Part shown: positions 8,071-17,861 of the stretch, piece after piece
Layout of the letters: every line of letters begins with the position of its first letter
How positions within the stretch are numbered: position 1 is the first letter of the stretch
NCBI GenBank assembly: GCA_963743595.1
Contig: CAVURW010000038.1
Location: 16,556-80,555, forward strand
DNA length: 64,000 bases
Origin: CAVURW01 sp963743595
Lineage (GTDB): Bacteria; Verrucomicrobiota; Verrucomicrobiia; Methylacidiphilales; UBA1321
Direction: 5' to 3'
Notes under the pieces: model-generated
What the model was told of the DNA's origin: nothing
What the model saw: only the letters and a program-made list of their open reading frames with translations
The model's database searches: none
Translations under genes and position numbers: made by a program

Positions 8071-9879
8071 ATGCAGGCGTTTATGGATCCGATTACCGTA
8101 AAAGTTGAAACGACCGACGAAGTTACCGGTGAGCAGTTGTGTCGAACAGCCTTGGCTGAGGTGGAGGAATCGTATCCGCTCGGACACAAGAAATGGATGC
8201 AAGCCGTTATTCGCTTGGCCGTCTTTTTAGTACGGGCTATCCGGGTTTCAGAGGCGGAGCAGGAGCTGGCGCGTGCGTGGCCTTATCTGGAATTGCCCGC
8301 GATGGCGGATTCGCCCGAACGGGCTGCGGCTCTTTACGCTAAGGGCTGTATTCATTACTCGAAACTCGAATCGGCACTCAGTGCAGAACACTATTTTTTA
8401 GAGGCGGCCCGTATCTTTCGGTTGCATCCCAATCTTCCGTACGAGCCACGAAATCTCGGTCAGTTGGCGCTTTTTTATGCGACCGAAAAGCAGTTCGAGA
8501 AAGCCGAAGCTTACGTCCGACAAGCGGAAGAGTGTTACGCCCAGCCGGTCCATTCTTATTTACCTGCTCCGATGTGGCAGCTCTACCATCACATGGCTGG
8601 ATTGTACAAAGAGAAGGGCGATCTTCCGGAGGCCGAGAAATACTATTGGCGCGCGTTCCAGGATCTGAACCCGCACGAAGACGCGTTTTGCGAAAAGGCC
8701 TACGCACTCTTTTTCGACTTGGGCCAATATCTCTACTCAGAATTGCGTTTTGAAGAGGCAGAGGTGCTCGTGGGTCGGGCAGTGGCGAATAAAGAGAAGT
8801 ATTCCGGGCAGCAAAGTAAGGAGTTGATTGAGCCGATGGGGATCCTGGCGGAGGTGGTGGCGGGACTCGACAAAATCGAGCAAGCGGAACAGATCTGTTT
8901 GCGTTGTGAAGAGATTATCGATACCGACAACGAGGTGAGTGCCGAGTGTGTGAACAATACCTGGCGCACGTTGTCCTTCACCCGCTGGGCGCAGGGGCAC
9001 TTTGCTGATTCCAGGGAATACTCGCTGCGGCTCATTGAATCAAAAGCCAAACACGCGACGCGGGAAGATCCCTGTTTTAGCCGCGATAAACGCGACCTTT
9101 CAGCGACGATGGTGGAGCTGGGATTTCTTGACGAGGCCGAGCGTTTGGTTCAAGAAACGATTATTCCTGAACTCAACAAAGAGGATAACAGCATCGCGCA
9201 CGTGGAACTGGGATCAATTCGCGCCCGCCAACAGCGATTCGATGAGGCGCTTTCGTTTTACCAGATCGGGTTGGAAGGATGCGGGGAGCTGAGCGATATT
9301 CACTTCACAAACCGCGCATTTGGCCCGGCATTTAGGAGTTTATGTGAGCAGGTTCAGAATACCGCTTTCGTAAATGAGATGGCGCATCTCTGCCAGCGCA
9401 CATTGATCCGGTGGCTGGAAAAAGTGGACAAGAACTCGGTGTCTCGCGTGATTTTTGACTCCGTACTGGATCTTCATGATGTTCTCGGAGAAATGATGAA
9501 ATGGAACCCGGAATTGCTGACAGAAGATGGGCGATTCATGCCCTTAATTCGCGGAGTGCGCGAGGTCGCCAATCTGAATCGCAACGATTATCGCTATTAC
9601 GAGCGGCCGCGCCAAACGCGCGTCGTCTATTGGAGTTTGAACATCGCTGCCTACGCGGAGCAAGAAGGCTGGCCCAATGAAATTGATTCCATCCTGGAAT
9701 ACCCGATCGAGCTGATGCTCACGTGGCCTAAAGACCGTCAACTCTCTGATCTGCGAACACGCAAGTTGCTGGAGCGTTTTACACAGCTGATGACCAGGAG
9801 CATCGCCAATTCGTCAGCCGATCACGAGAAGCAACGGAAGCGCGACATCCTGAATCAATTGTCCCCGGAGAATCGCTGA
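8071..9879 (+). CDS. TPR-repeat protein, cytoplasmic, unknown role
   Basis: A 602-residue protein without signal peptide or TM segments. It is mostly paired helices of the TPR type; clear examples are AAALYAKGCIHYSKLESALSA, the block around LPEAEKYYWRAFQDLNPHED, and RFDEALSFYQIGLEGCGEL. TPR domains bind partner proteins; no catalytic motif is visible. An in-frame ATG four codons inside (8083) is an alternative start. It is transcribed away from the PknG operon, with the small basic gene between, so it could be a partner of that operon, but nothing in the sequence proves this. Confidence 0.75.
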   Translation: MQAFMDPITVKVETTDEVTGEQLCRTALAEVEESYPLGHKKWMQAVIRLAVFLVRAIRVSEAEQELARAWPYLELPAMADSPERAAALYAKGCIHYSKLESALSAEHYFLEAARIFRLHPNLPYEPRNLGQLALFYATEKQFEKAEAYVRQAEECYAQPVHSYLPAPMWQLYHHMAGLYKEKGDLPEAEKYYWRAFQDLNPHEDAFCEKAYALFFDLGQYLYSELRFEEAEVLVGRAVANKEKYSGQQSKELIEPMGILAEVVAGLDKIEQAEQICLRCEEIIDTDNEVSAECVNNTWRTLSFTRWAQGHFADSREYSLRLIESKAKHATREDPCFSRDKRDLSATMVELGFLDEAERLVQETIIPELNKEDNSIAHVELGSIRARQQRFDEALSFYQIGLEGCGELSDIHFTNRAFGPAFRSLCEQVQNTAFVNEMAHLCQRTLIRWLEKVDKNSVSRVIFDSVLDLHDVLGEMMKWNPELLTEDGRFMPLIRGVREVANLNRNDYRYYERPRQTRVVYWSLNIAAYAEQEGWPNEIDSILEYPIELMLTWPKDRQLSDLRTRKLLERFTQLMTRSIANSSADHEKQRKRDILNQLSPENR

Positions 9880-9885
9880 TCCTCT

Positions 9886-11559
9886 TTAAGGCGCGAGAAC
9901 CTGAAACGTCTGCTTCAGGATCTCGGCACGTTTGATCGCGGGCTCGGTGTGACGTCCCCATTGCCAGGCGGACACAGTCACCGCAATCGGGAAGCGCGAG
10001 CGTGGCGGGATTTTCGTGAAGACAAGCTGCCCCTCTTTCACGTAAGCAGGGCCGTAATCGACGAAGAATTGCACCGGCAATCCCGAATCGGAGACGGCCT
10101 TCAACGGAATGGAGGCGACTCCCGCCTTCACATCGGAGATCGGGTCAAACGTGATCTTTTGCGCGGTACCGGAGTTGTTGCCGTCGCGGCTGATTTGCGC
10201 GGGTTGAATGACCGCACGAATCGCATGGGTGCCCGGATGTCGCAGGGCCACGTAGATCGGCGAGGGCCACGTGCGATCTAACGCGATCCGAAACTTGCCG
10301 CCGCCGACGGGCTCCACGCAGCCGCAGAGCCATTCAGGAATTGGGTCACCGGGCGCTTGTGAGAGAGGCTTGCCCGCGTCCTTAAAATTCGCGGGTAATT
10401 TGTCTAACATTTTTCCGTGCACGGTGAAGGTAATTCCATCCGGCTCCGTGTAGAGTGTCGGCGGCACGGTGCCATCGGCCAGCGGAGTTGCCTTGTTATC
10501 GAGCGTTATCCAGGTGATGCCATTAAACGAAAACGGGAATAGATTGCCCTTGTCGTCGAAAAATCCGGGCAATTGCGAATTGGCTTTCCAATCAATCGCC
10601 GCAATCGATTGCGCCTCTTTTGCAAACGCCTCGTCGAAGAACCACGGCAGCCCTTTATCCTTCCCTTGCGCGTAAGGCGTTACTGGCTGATTTTCATGAC
10701 CGGGCACCGGAAGATCAGCCACCACACCAGAGTTCAAATCGATCTTCTTTAACGTCCCGTCATCGGCTAAGCGAGCCGTGCAGACGAGATCGATGTAACG
10801 CGCAAAGAGTTGTGCGAGGCGCTCGGAGCAATCGAAGTGACCGCTGGTTCCATCGATCACAAAGCTGAACGGCCAATCAGGATTGCTCTTACGTTGAGCC
10901 AAGATTCCGGCGTAGTTGTTATCAATCGTGCTCCACGCCGTGAAGTAATCAGACTTATCTTGCGACCATTCTTGCGCTGAGCCGAACGCCACAAAGGCCG
11001 GCACTTCGCGATTGTGCGGGGGCAAGTGGCAGTTCTTAATCCAGATTCCCGCGATGCAGCGTTGCGGGGCCGATTCCACAAGAGCATCCACCATCAAAAG
11101 ATGACCCGATTCGCCCATCGGCAGCCAAGGCACGGTAGCCACTTCATCGTAGCCCGATTTCTGCGCCAAACCGGTTAAGAGTTGCTGGAGAAACGCGACG
11201 TCCAGTTGCGGCGATTCCTTTGCCTTAAAATTGAAAAACGAGCGCGCGCACCAGACGATTCCCAGGTCATGAGACGCGCAGACCGCGCGGATGGCGGGGT
11301 GGCCGACGAGCATGTGCTCCGGCACATTCGCGCACAGAATCAAAAGGCCGCGCACTTTCTTGCAATTCTCCGGAATCCAGAGGTAGGCAGTCGCGGAAGT
11401 TTTCGACTTATCGGGCCAATCCGAGAAATCGCCGCTTTGCGCGAATTGAAAAACTTGGTTGGCCAGGGAACGGGTCGATTCCGGAGTGGTTTCCGCGTGG
11501 GTTTGGAAGGCGAGAGCGGACAGGAGAACAGCTACGAAAAGAGGCATTAAACGAATCAT
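9886..11559 (-). CDS. exported protein with alpha/beta-hydrolase-like N-terminal half and Ig-like C-terminal end
   Basis: A 557-residue protein starting with a signal peptide (MIRLMPLFVAVLLSALAF, cleavage near THA-E). The frame stays open upstream into lpxA, but the ATG at 11559 gives the signal peptide and leaves a 143-base gap to lpxA. Residues about 50-280 read like an alpha/beta hydrolase: a RGLLILCANVPE strand, a PMGESGHLL nucleophile-elbow-like turn (GESGH rather than the strict GxSxG), and a late FVIDGTSGHFDCSE carrying a possible catalytic histidine. The C-terminal 90 residues (DVKAGVASIPLKAVSDSGLP) look like an Ig-like fold. The substrate is unknown. It converges with the TPR gene, 6 bases apart. 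Confidence 0.65.
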   Translation of the reverse strand: MIRLMPLFVAVLLSALAFQTHAETTPESTRSLANQVFQFAQSGDFSDWPDKSKTSATAYLWIPENCKKVRGLLILCANVPEHMLVGHPAIRAVCASHDLGIVWCARSFFNFKAKESPQLDVAFLQQLLTGLAQKSGYDEVATVPWLPMGESGHLLMVDALVESAPQRCIAGIWIKNCHLPPHNREVPAFVAFGSAQEWSQDKSDYFTAWSTIDNNYAGILAQRKSNPDWPFSFVIDGTSGHFDCSERLAQLFARYIDLVCTARLADDGTLKKIDLNSGVVADLPVPGHENQPVTPYAQGKDKGLPWFFDEAFAKEAQSIAAIDWKANSQLPGFFDDKGNLFPFSFNGITWITLDNKATPLADGTVPPTLYTEPDGITFTVHGKMLDKLPANFKDAGKPLSQAPGDPIPEWLCGCVEPVGGGKFRIALDRTWPSPIYVALRHPGTHAIRAVIQPAQISRDGNNSGTAQKITFDPISDVKAGVASIPLKAVSDSGLPVQFFVDYGPAYVKEGQLVFTKIPPRSRFPIAVTVSAWQWGRHTEPAIKRAEILKQTFQVLAP

Positions 11560-11702
11560 GGTGATGCGGAAGTACAAGTGCTTCGCGTGATTAACGAAGT
11601 GATATGCTGGCATATTTTCAAAAAAGAGAAACGCCTTTTGGAACGCGAACCTGCGGCGATTCGTTACAACGAAAAGATATCGCCAATGACGCCGGCATTG
11701 CC

Positions 11703-12539
11703 CTACTCGTCGTCCGCCTCCATCACGGTGCTGTCCCGTCCAGACTTCGCATCCAAATGTCGGCATATGCCCCGCTTTGAACCTTCGATAAACGCAACGA
11801 TCTGTTTCGCTTCTGGGCTCTGTTCGAACTCGCCCGATTTCAGTTTCGCCAGCGCTTGCGTGACGTTTAGTTCCGAGCGATACAACACGTCGTACGCTTG
11901 CTGAATTAACCGCCGCACGGGGCCACTCATTCCGGCGCGGCGCAGCCCGATTCGGTTGGTCCCCGCGACCGCATTGGTCGCCACAGCCATAAAGAAAGGC
12001 GGCACATCTTTACCGATACGCGTCCCACCGCGAGTGATGGCGAGTGTGCCGATCCGCACGTACTGATGCACGAGAGTCGCCCCGCCGAGAAACGCGAGAT
12101 CCTCCACGGTGACGTATCCCGCGAGCAGCGTATTGTTCACAAGGATCACGCCATCGCCGAGCACACAATTATGCGCCACGTGCGCGCCGGCCATTAAATA
12201 ACAGCCGTTACCGATTCGCGTGGTGGTGCCTTCCTTGGTCCCGCGATGGACGGTCGCATACTCGCGAATCACCGTGTCATCACCCACCTCCACGGAGCTC
12301 CGGGCCCCTTTGTAACTCAAGTCCTGCGGTTCACCGCCGATCACTGCACCGTAGCCGATTCGGCACCGGGCACCCAGTCGAACAGTACCCGTCAAAATCG
12401 CGTGTGCAGCCACTTCGCACCCATCGCCGATCTCGCACTCAGGGCCAACGACGGCTCCCGGACCAATCTTAACGCCCGCGCCGATTTTCGCCGCCGAATC
12501 GACGAACGCCCCCGCATGAATCTCGCTGGTCATGCTCAC
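11703..12539 (-). CDS. lpxA: acyl-ACP--UDP-N-acetylglucosamine O-acyltransferase
   Basis: LpxA performs the first step of lipid A synthesis, moving a hydroxyacyl chain from ACP to UDP-GlcNAc. The N-terminal 190 residues are hexapeptide repeats of the left-handed beta-helix (IGAGVKIGPGAVVG and similar). The catalytic histidine region is AGAHVAHNCVLGD. The helical C-terminal domain follows. The GTG at 12539 overlaps the mtnA stop as GTGA, which suggests coupled translation; an ATG lies two codons further in (12533). The usual partners lpxD and fabZ are not beside it. The tail is longer than in E. coli, ending in a charged, probably disordered segment (GRDSTVMEADDE). Confidence 0.93.
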   Translation of the reverse strand: MSMTSEIHAGAFVDSAAKIGAGVKIGPGAVVGPECEIGDGCEVAAHAILTGTVRLGARCRIGYGAVIGGEPQDLSYKGARSSVEVGDDTVIREYATVHRGTKEGTTTRIGNGCYLMAGAHVAHNCVLGDGVILVNNTLLAGYVTVEDLAFLGGATLVHQYVRIGTLAITRGGTRIGKDVPPFFMAVATNAVAGTNRIGLRRAGMSGPVRRLIQQAYDVLYRSELNVTQALAKLKSGEFEQSPEAKQIVAFIEGSKRGICRHLDAKSGRDSTVMEADDE

Positions 12540-13654
12540 TCCCTCTGAAATAAGCCTTTAAGTCCCAGCTCACTCGCAGCACAGACGCCGCGCTCCGTAA
12601 TTAAGCCCGTGACGAGCCGGGCCGGGGTCACATCGAACCCATAATTCGCTGCTGCGGTGCCGTCCGGCGTGAGTTGCACCTCCACCATCTCCCCGTGCAC
12701 ATCTTTGCCGCGAATATGCGTCACCTCCATTGGACTCCGCTGCTCGATTGGAATTTCCTTAACGGCATCGCTCACGGACCAATCGATTGTCGAACTGGGT
12801 AGGGCGACGTAAAACGGCACGTGGTTATCGAACGCCGCGAGCGCTTTCAGGTAGGTCCCGATCTTATTGCACACATCGCCCTGCGCGGAGGTGCGATCGG
12901 TCCCGACGATGCAGACATCTACAAAACCGTGCTGCATCAGGTGCCCACCACAATTATCCACCACCACGGTGTGAGGTACGCCGTGATGTTTTAGCTCCCA
13001 CGCGGTGAGTGACGCTCCTTGGTTCCGAGGACGGGTTTCATCCACCCACACGTGAACAGGCATGCCTAAATCGTGAGCCTTATAGATGGGCGCTAGAGCC
13101 GTGCCCCAATCGACGCAGGCGATCCAACCCGCGTTGCAATGGGTCAAAATATTCAGCCGTGCTGCACCCGGTTCATGGTGATGCCCCAGCTCGAGTTGTT
13201 TTTTCTCCCAAATCTCTTTAAACAGCGTCAGTCCGTGGTCACCAATCGCTTCATTTGTCGCCACATCCTCATCGCAGAGCGTTCCTGCACGTGTCCAGGC
13301 CGCTTCCGCGCGCTCCACGGGAGGCAAATCGACGACCGCCGCATGAATTTGATCGAGCGCCCATTTCAGATTCACGGCCGTGGGGCGCGTGGCTAATAAA
13401 ACAGCGTAAGTGGTCCGGAGATTCTCGTCGCCAGCGTCTCGGTGCAGGCTTAAGGCCATCCCATAAGCAGCGGTGGCTCCGATTAACGGCGCGCCTCGCA
13501 CGGTCATGTTTCGAATCGCCTCGGCGCAATCTTCCATGCGGCGCAGCGTCAATGTCTTAAACTCGTGCGGCAGCAACCGTTGATCGATGACTCCGATCGC
13601 CCCTAAATGCTCCTCCGGCCAAATCGTCCGCCAAGACTTTCCAAGATACTTCAT
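12536..13654 (-). CDS. mtnA: S-methyl-5-thioribose-1-phosphate isomerase
   Basis: MtnA isomerises methylthioribose-1-phosphate to methylthioribulose-1-phosphate in the methionine salvage pathway. The 372 residues match the family. The phosphate/substrate loop MTVRGAPLIGATAAYG, the catalytic cysteine region THCNAGW, DETRPRNQGA and the catalytic aspartate in VGTDR are all present, which separates it from eIF2B subunits. It is translationally linked to lpxA through a GTGA overlap, an odd pairing of salvage and lipid A genes. No other methionine-salvage gene lies nearby. Confidence 0.93.
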   Translation of the reverse strand: MKYLGKSWRTIWPEEHLGAIGVIDQRLLPHEFKTLTLRRMEDCAEAIRNMTVRGAPLIGATAAYGMALSLHRDAGDENLRTTYAVLLATRPTAVNLKWALDQIHAAVVDLPPVERAEAAWTRAGTLCDEDVATNEAIGDHGLTLFKEIWEKKQLELGHHHEPGAARLNILTHCNAGWIACVDWGTALAPIYKAHDLGMPVHVWVDETRPRNQGASLTAWELKHHGVPHTVVVDNCGGHLMQHGFVDVCIVGTDRTSAQGDVCNKIGTYLKALAAFDNHVPFYVALPSSTIDWSVSDAVKEIPIEQRSPMEVTHIRGKDVHGEMVEVQLTPDGTAAANYGFDVTPARLVTGLITERGVCAASELGLKGLFQRE

Positions 13655-13678
13655 AGAGCGCTGATGATAGATGAAACT

Positions 13679-14404
13679 TTATAAAGCGACATCCAACTTT
13701 GCGATCTCACTGTGAATCTTGTCCGCCATCGTGCTGGAGGGGTCGAGCTTCCAACCCTCTTCCAGAACCGATTTCGCTTCTTTATCGCTCGATTCCTGCA
13801 CCAGACAAACCCCGGCGTAGTAGTAGATCGTTTGGGCGGTTGTCGTCTGGAATTGGTAATCGCATTTATCCTCGCCCTTGACCCAACGCAGCAACTGCTT
13901 GAAATCGTCACGCGCGGTGGCCCTGCGACCGAAAATCGCGGGTAGATTCAGGTAATCGATTGCGCGCACCAACCGAACACCCGGATTCGAGCCATCGGCG
14001 GTCACCGCAGCTTCGATTGTCTGGAGCCCATTTTTGAGATAGGTGTACTTGCTTGGTCCGGGAAAGGCATCGCGACTCTTCAGCGTGTAGGTGCTTCCTA
14101 GAAATGCCTGGAGAACGTGATTATCGGGGTGATCCTTCGTCAGCTTCTCCAAGTCGGTCGTCAGCGATTTGGTCTCCGCCTCGTCTCCGCCTGCTGCTTT
14201 CTCGTGGCGCGTGGCGACCCCTTGTACCAGTGGATCCATAAAGGGATCGGGCTTCAGCTTTTTAGGATCAATCGACGAAAAACTGGGAGCGCTCGAAGCC
14301 GTTGTCACCTGCGGCGTCGTCACGGCCACCACCGGGCCTGCCTCGCACTGAGTGAATCCTAACGAGAAAACGAAAATGGATAGGGACAGGCTGCGGAAAT
14401 TCAT
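13679..14404 (-). CDS. exported helical (TPR-like) protein, unknown
   Basis: A 241-residue protein with a signal peptide (MNFRSLSLSIFVFSLGF, cleavage near CEA-GP). The mature part is helical: DHPDNHVLQAFLGSTYTLKS, then YLKNGLQTIEAAV and TIYYYAGVCLVQESSDKEAK, which read like loose TPR-type helix pairs. A possible alternative start lies 10 codons upstream but would bury the signal peptide. It is 24 bases upstream of mtnA on the same strand and may be cotranscribed. I do not recognise a named family. Confidence 0.7.
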   Translation of the reverse strand: MNFRSLSLSIFVFSLGFTQCEAGPVVAVTTPQVTTASSAPSFSSIDPKKLKPDPFMDPLVQGVATRHEKAAGGDEAETKSLTTDLEKLTKDHPDNHVLQAFLGSTYTLKSRDAFPGPSKYTYLKNGLQTIEAAVTADGSNPGVRLVRAIDYLNLPAIFGRRATARDDFKQLLRWVKGEDKCDYQFQTTTAQTIYYYAGVCLVQESSDKEAKSVLEEGWKLDPSSTMADKIHSEIAKLDVAL

Positions 14405-14514
14405 AGGACCCCTTTTATACTCGCTTGAGCCCAATAGGTCAGTGAAAAATATTATCTAATAGCTTTAGGCGACTAATGCAATGTATCTACTTGTACTCGA
14501 CCAGTTGATCAAAA

Positions 14515-15021
14515 GTGGCAAGAGTCAATCGAGTGAAACCTTTGAAGAAAATCGGGATCGGATGTTTGGGAGTACTTGCTTTTCTCGTCGCTCTCAGTGG
14601 CCTTTTGCAAGAACTTAGGGTACGCGAGTACGCCGACAGGTTTTGTTCGGAGTCGATTGAAGAGTCAAAAGCAAATCATCTTTATGTTGCCGCTGTGACC
14701 ATTAAGCCATCGTCCGTCACCCTGGGGAGTTCGCATGAAGTATCGGGATGGATTGAGTACCACCAAGCGTTCGGACACTGGTACTCTCCTTCAATCTCCC
14801 CGACCGACCAGTACCTTTTGTGTATTCAGATTTCAAATATTACCGGTGATTCACTCGGTACACGTCTTGAAGGAGAGACAGGAGGATTTTTCATTCAAAC
14901 AGGAACGATTTGCTTCAGATCAATTAGCCGCCAAGAATTTGAAAGAAAGTCAATAGACGAAAATGTCATCGCCTTTAATGGCAACGACAAATCCAAAGCG
15001 GCCATTCAAATCAGTTGGTAG
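14515..15021 (+). CDS. small membrane-anchored protein, unknown
   Basis: A 168-residue reading starting at GTG. A basic N-terminus precedes one TM segment (IGIGCLGVLAFLVALSGLL), and the rest is beta-rich and external (VAAVTIKPSSVTLGSSHEVSGWIEY). Base composition is more AT-rich than its neighbours, as is the intergenic DNA before it, so it may be a recent arrival. I see no ribosome-binding site and no known family. It converges on clpB. Another reading of the same region is not convincing, so the gene is probable but unproven. Confidence 0.5.
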   Translation: MARVNRVKPLKKIGIGCLGVLAFLVALSGLLQELRVREYADRFCSESIEESKANHLYVAAVTIKPSSVTLGSSHEVSGWIEYHQAFGHWYSPSISPTDQYLLCIQISNITGDSLGTRLEGETGGFFIQTGTICFRSISRQEFERKSIDENVIAFNGNDKSKAAIQISW

Positions 15022-15125
15022 ACCGGACGTACGATCCTTCAATCTAGACGAAATACCGGGCCATATTATAGTGCTGAACGCCTGGAGCGGGCTTCGACCC
15101 TCGGTTCCGACACGCTCCGGTCTGA

Positions 15126-17753
15126 TTACTTCTCTTCGATTTTCGACTCACCCAGGCTCTCGAATTCTAGCTCGCCGAGTTTTGCGATGACCTTCACTTC
15201 GCTGCCATCCGGGATTTTTCCTTTGAGCAGAGCCCGTGAGAGCTTGGTTTCGAGCTCGCGCTGGATCACGCGCTTCAACGGACGTGCGCCGTAGACAGGA
15301 TCGTAACCCTTGCGTGCCAGTAATTCTTTCGCCTCATCGGTCAATACCAGCTTGATCTTACGATCTTCCAACCGGCTCCGCAGCAGGGTAAGTTGGATCT
15401 CCACAATCCGTTCGATCTCCTGCAGCGTAAGTGGCTTAAACAACACCACTTCATCCACACGATTCAAGAACTCCGGCTTAAAATGCGAACGCATTTCGGA
15501 CATCACCTCTTTCCGGATCTCCTCGGAGATTTCGCCGACCAATTCCGATGAATTCTCCAGTAAATGCCGCGACCCGATGTTCGAGGTCATGATGATAATC
15601 GTGTTTTTGAAATCGATTGTCCGGCCCTGACTGTCCGTGAGCCGGCCGTCATCGAGAATCTGGAGGAACGTGTTGAACACATCCACGTGCGCTTTTTCGA
15701 TTTCATCAAACAATACGACGCAATAGGGTTTCCGCCGCACCGCTTCGGTCAATTGCCCGCCTTCGTCGTAGCCGATGTAGCCAGGAGGCGCACCGATCAA
15801 CCGGGCGACGGCGTGCTTCTCCATGTACTCGCTCATATCGAGCCGGATCATGTTGTCTTCACTATCAAACATGGAGGCCGCCAGGGCGCGCGCCAACTCG
15901 GTTTTCCCAACGCCCGTGGGCCCTAAGAAAATGAACGAGCCGATCGGGCGCTTCGGATCTTTTAAGCCCGCACGTGCACGGATCACCGCATCAGCCACCG
16001 CTGTGACCGCCTCGTCCTGGCCGATCACCCGCTCATGCAAAATTGTGTCCAGACGCAGCAGCTTTTCCTGCTCGCCCTCCAGCAAGCGCGAGACGGGGAT
16101 GCCGGTCCAGCGCGCGACCACTTCCGCGATCTCATCCGCCGTGACCTCTTCCTGCATCAGGCGCTTGCCGGTGCTGTTCGACATCGAGGACTCCGCCTCC
16201 TTGAGCGCCCGCTCGGTATTTGGCAGTGTCCCGTAGCGTAGCTCGGCAGCGCGATTTAAATCATTCGCGCGCTGGGCCTGCTCGATTTGGTTGTGCACGT
16301 TCTCGAGTTCTTTGCGCAGTTTCTTGCTCGTCTCAATGGAGGCCTTTTCGTTCTGCCATTGCGCCTTCAGTTTATCGCGCTCGGCCTGCGAATTCGCGAT
16401 TTCCCGCTCGAGCAAGGCCAGTCGCTCCATCGAGCTCTCGTCCTTTTCTTTGCGCAGAGCTTCCCGCTCGATCGCCATCTGCGTCACGCGCCGTTCCAGG
16501 TTTTCCAGTTCCTCGGGCATCGACTCATTTTCGGTGCGCAATTTAGCCGCCGCCTCGTCCATTAAATCGATCGCTTTATCGGGCAAAAACCGATCCGAAA
16601 TGTAACGATGCGACAGGGTTGCTGCCGCCACTAAAGCCGCATCTTGAATGCGCACGCCATGGTGCACCTGGTACTTCTCACTCAAGCCACGCAAAATCGA
16701 AATGGTGTCCTCTACGGTCGGCTCATCCACGAGAACCGGCTGAAAACGACGCTCCAAGGCCGCATCCTTTTCGATGTGCTTGCGATATTCATCTAGCGTC
16801 GTCGCACCGATACAGTGCAGCTCGCCCCGCGCCAGCATTGGCTTGAGCATGTTGCCGGCGTCCATCGCGCCTTCGGCCTTACCGGCACCGACCATCGTGT
16901 GAATTTCGTCGATGAACAAGATCACTTGGCCCGCGGCTTTCGTCACCTCTTGCAGCACCGCTTTGAGCCGCTCCTCGAATTCGCCGCGGAACTTAGCCCC
17001 GGCAATCAATGCGCTGAGGTCTAGACTTACGATCTTCTTATTGCGCAAGCTCTCGGGCACATCTTGCGCCACGATTCGCTGGGCCAGACCCTCTACAATC
17101 GCCGTTTTGCCGACACCCGGTTCACCGATAAGCACAGGGTTATTCTTCGTGCGGCGCGACAGCACTTGGATCGCACGTCGAATTTCCACATCGCGACCAA
17201 TCACCGGATCGAGCTTGTTTTGCCGCGCTAACGCGGTCAGATCGCGACCATATTTTAACAGCGCTTCATACGTCGCTTCCGGATTCTGGCTGGTCACGCG
17301 CTGATTTCCGCGCACATCTTGGAGCACCGTAAAAAACGCCTTTTTTGTCAGCGCCACACTCCGGAAAATACGTGTCAATTCGCTATCCTTGTCCTCGTCG
17401 AACATCGCCAGGGTGAGGTGCTCTACGGAAACGTAGTCGTCCTTCAGCTTTTTGGCCTCATCCTGCGCACGCACCAGGAGCTTCGCCAGGCCCTGGCTCA
17501 TGTTCGGCACGTCATGCGCCCCGGGCCCCACCACGCGGGGCATCCGCTCTAGGACAATCTGCACTTTAGTCATTAATAGATCGAGGCTGACCTTGAGCCG
17601 TTCTAAGAGACGGGGGATGAGCCCGTTTTCCTGGGTCAATAGGGCAAAGAACAGGTGCTCCGGCGTGATCATCTGATGGCTCAGCCGCGCCGCTTCGTCC
17701 TGAGCTGCGCTTACGGCAGCCGTTGCATTTTGAGTAAATTTATTAAAGTCCAC
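15126..17753 (-). CDS. clpB: ATP-dependent chaperone ClpB (Hsp100 disaggregase)
   Basis: ClpB is a hexameric AAA+ machine that extracts proteins from aggregates together with DnaK. The 875 residues match the family length. Two Clp N repeats occupy about 1-145, the first Walker A is GEPGVGKTA (near 210-218), the M-domain coiled coil lies about 410-530 and is rich in Glu/Arg/Lys, and the second Walker A is GPTGVGKTELA (near 605) with LFDEIEKAH as Walker B. The C-terminal domain has the DPVYGARPLKRVIQ sensor-2 motif. The start is GTG at 17753. No CIRCE-like inverted repeat was noticed upstream. Confidence 0.97.
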   Translation of the reverse strand: MDFNKFTQNATAAVSAAQDEAARLSHQMITPEHLFFALLTQENGLIPRLLERLKVSLDLLMTKVQIVLERMPRVVGPGAHDVPNMSQGLAKLLVRAQDEAKKLKDDYVSVEHLTLAMFDEDKDSELTRIFRSVALTKKAFFTVLQDVRGNQRVTSQNPEATYEALLKYGRDLTALARQNKLDPVIGRDVEIRRAIQVLSRRTKNNPVLIGEPGVGKTAIVEGLAQRIVAQDVPESLRNKKIVSLDLSALIAGAKFRGEFEERLKAVLQEVTKAAGQVILFIDEIHTMVGAGKAEGAMDAGNMLKPMLARGELHCIGATTLDEYRKHIEKDAALERRFQPVLVDEPTVEDTISILRGLSEKYQVHHGVRIQDAALVAAATLSHRYISDRFLPDKAIDLMDEAAAKLRTENESMPEELENLERRVTQMAIEREALRKEKDESSMERLALLEREIANSQAERDKLKAQWQNEKASIETSKKLRKELENVHNQIEQAQRANDLNRAAELRYGTLPNTERALKEAESSMSNSTGKRLMQEEVTADEIAEVVARWTGIPVSRLLEGEQEKLLRLDTILHERVIGQDEAVTAVADAVIRARAGLKDPKRPIGSFIFLGPTGVGKTELARALAASMFDSEDNMIRLDMSEYMEKHAVARLIGAPPGYIGYDEGGQLTEAVRRKPYCVVLFDEIEKAHVDVFNTFLQILDDGRLTDSQGRTIDFKNTIIIMTSNIGSRHLLENSSELVGEISEEIRKEVMSEMRSHFKPEFLNRVDEVVLFKPLTLQEIERIVEIQLTLLRSRLEDRKIKLVLTDEAKELLARKGYDPVYGARPLKRVIQRELETKLSRALLKGKIPDGSEVKVIAKLGELEFESLGESKIEEK

Positions 17754-17861
17754 GAATCAAGGTAGCACCGACTGCCCGACACGCAACAAAAGGACTCTCT
17801 TTTTCTATAAAAGGCATAAAAAATTAACAGGAGCTGTCGACTGCCGTGCGCACTTTTCGGA

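Noticed and set aside
11560..11766. Upstream extension of the exported hydrolase-like protein into lpxA
   Set aside because: The extension overlaps the lpxA coding end, has no family look, and would bury the signal peptide that begins at the ATG at 11559.
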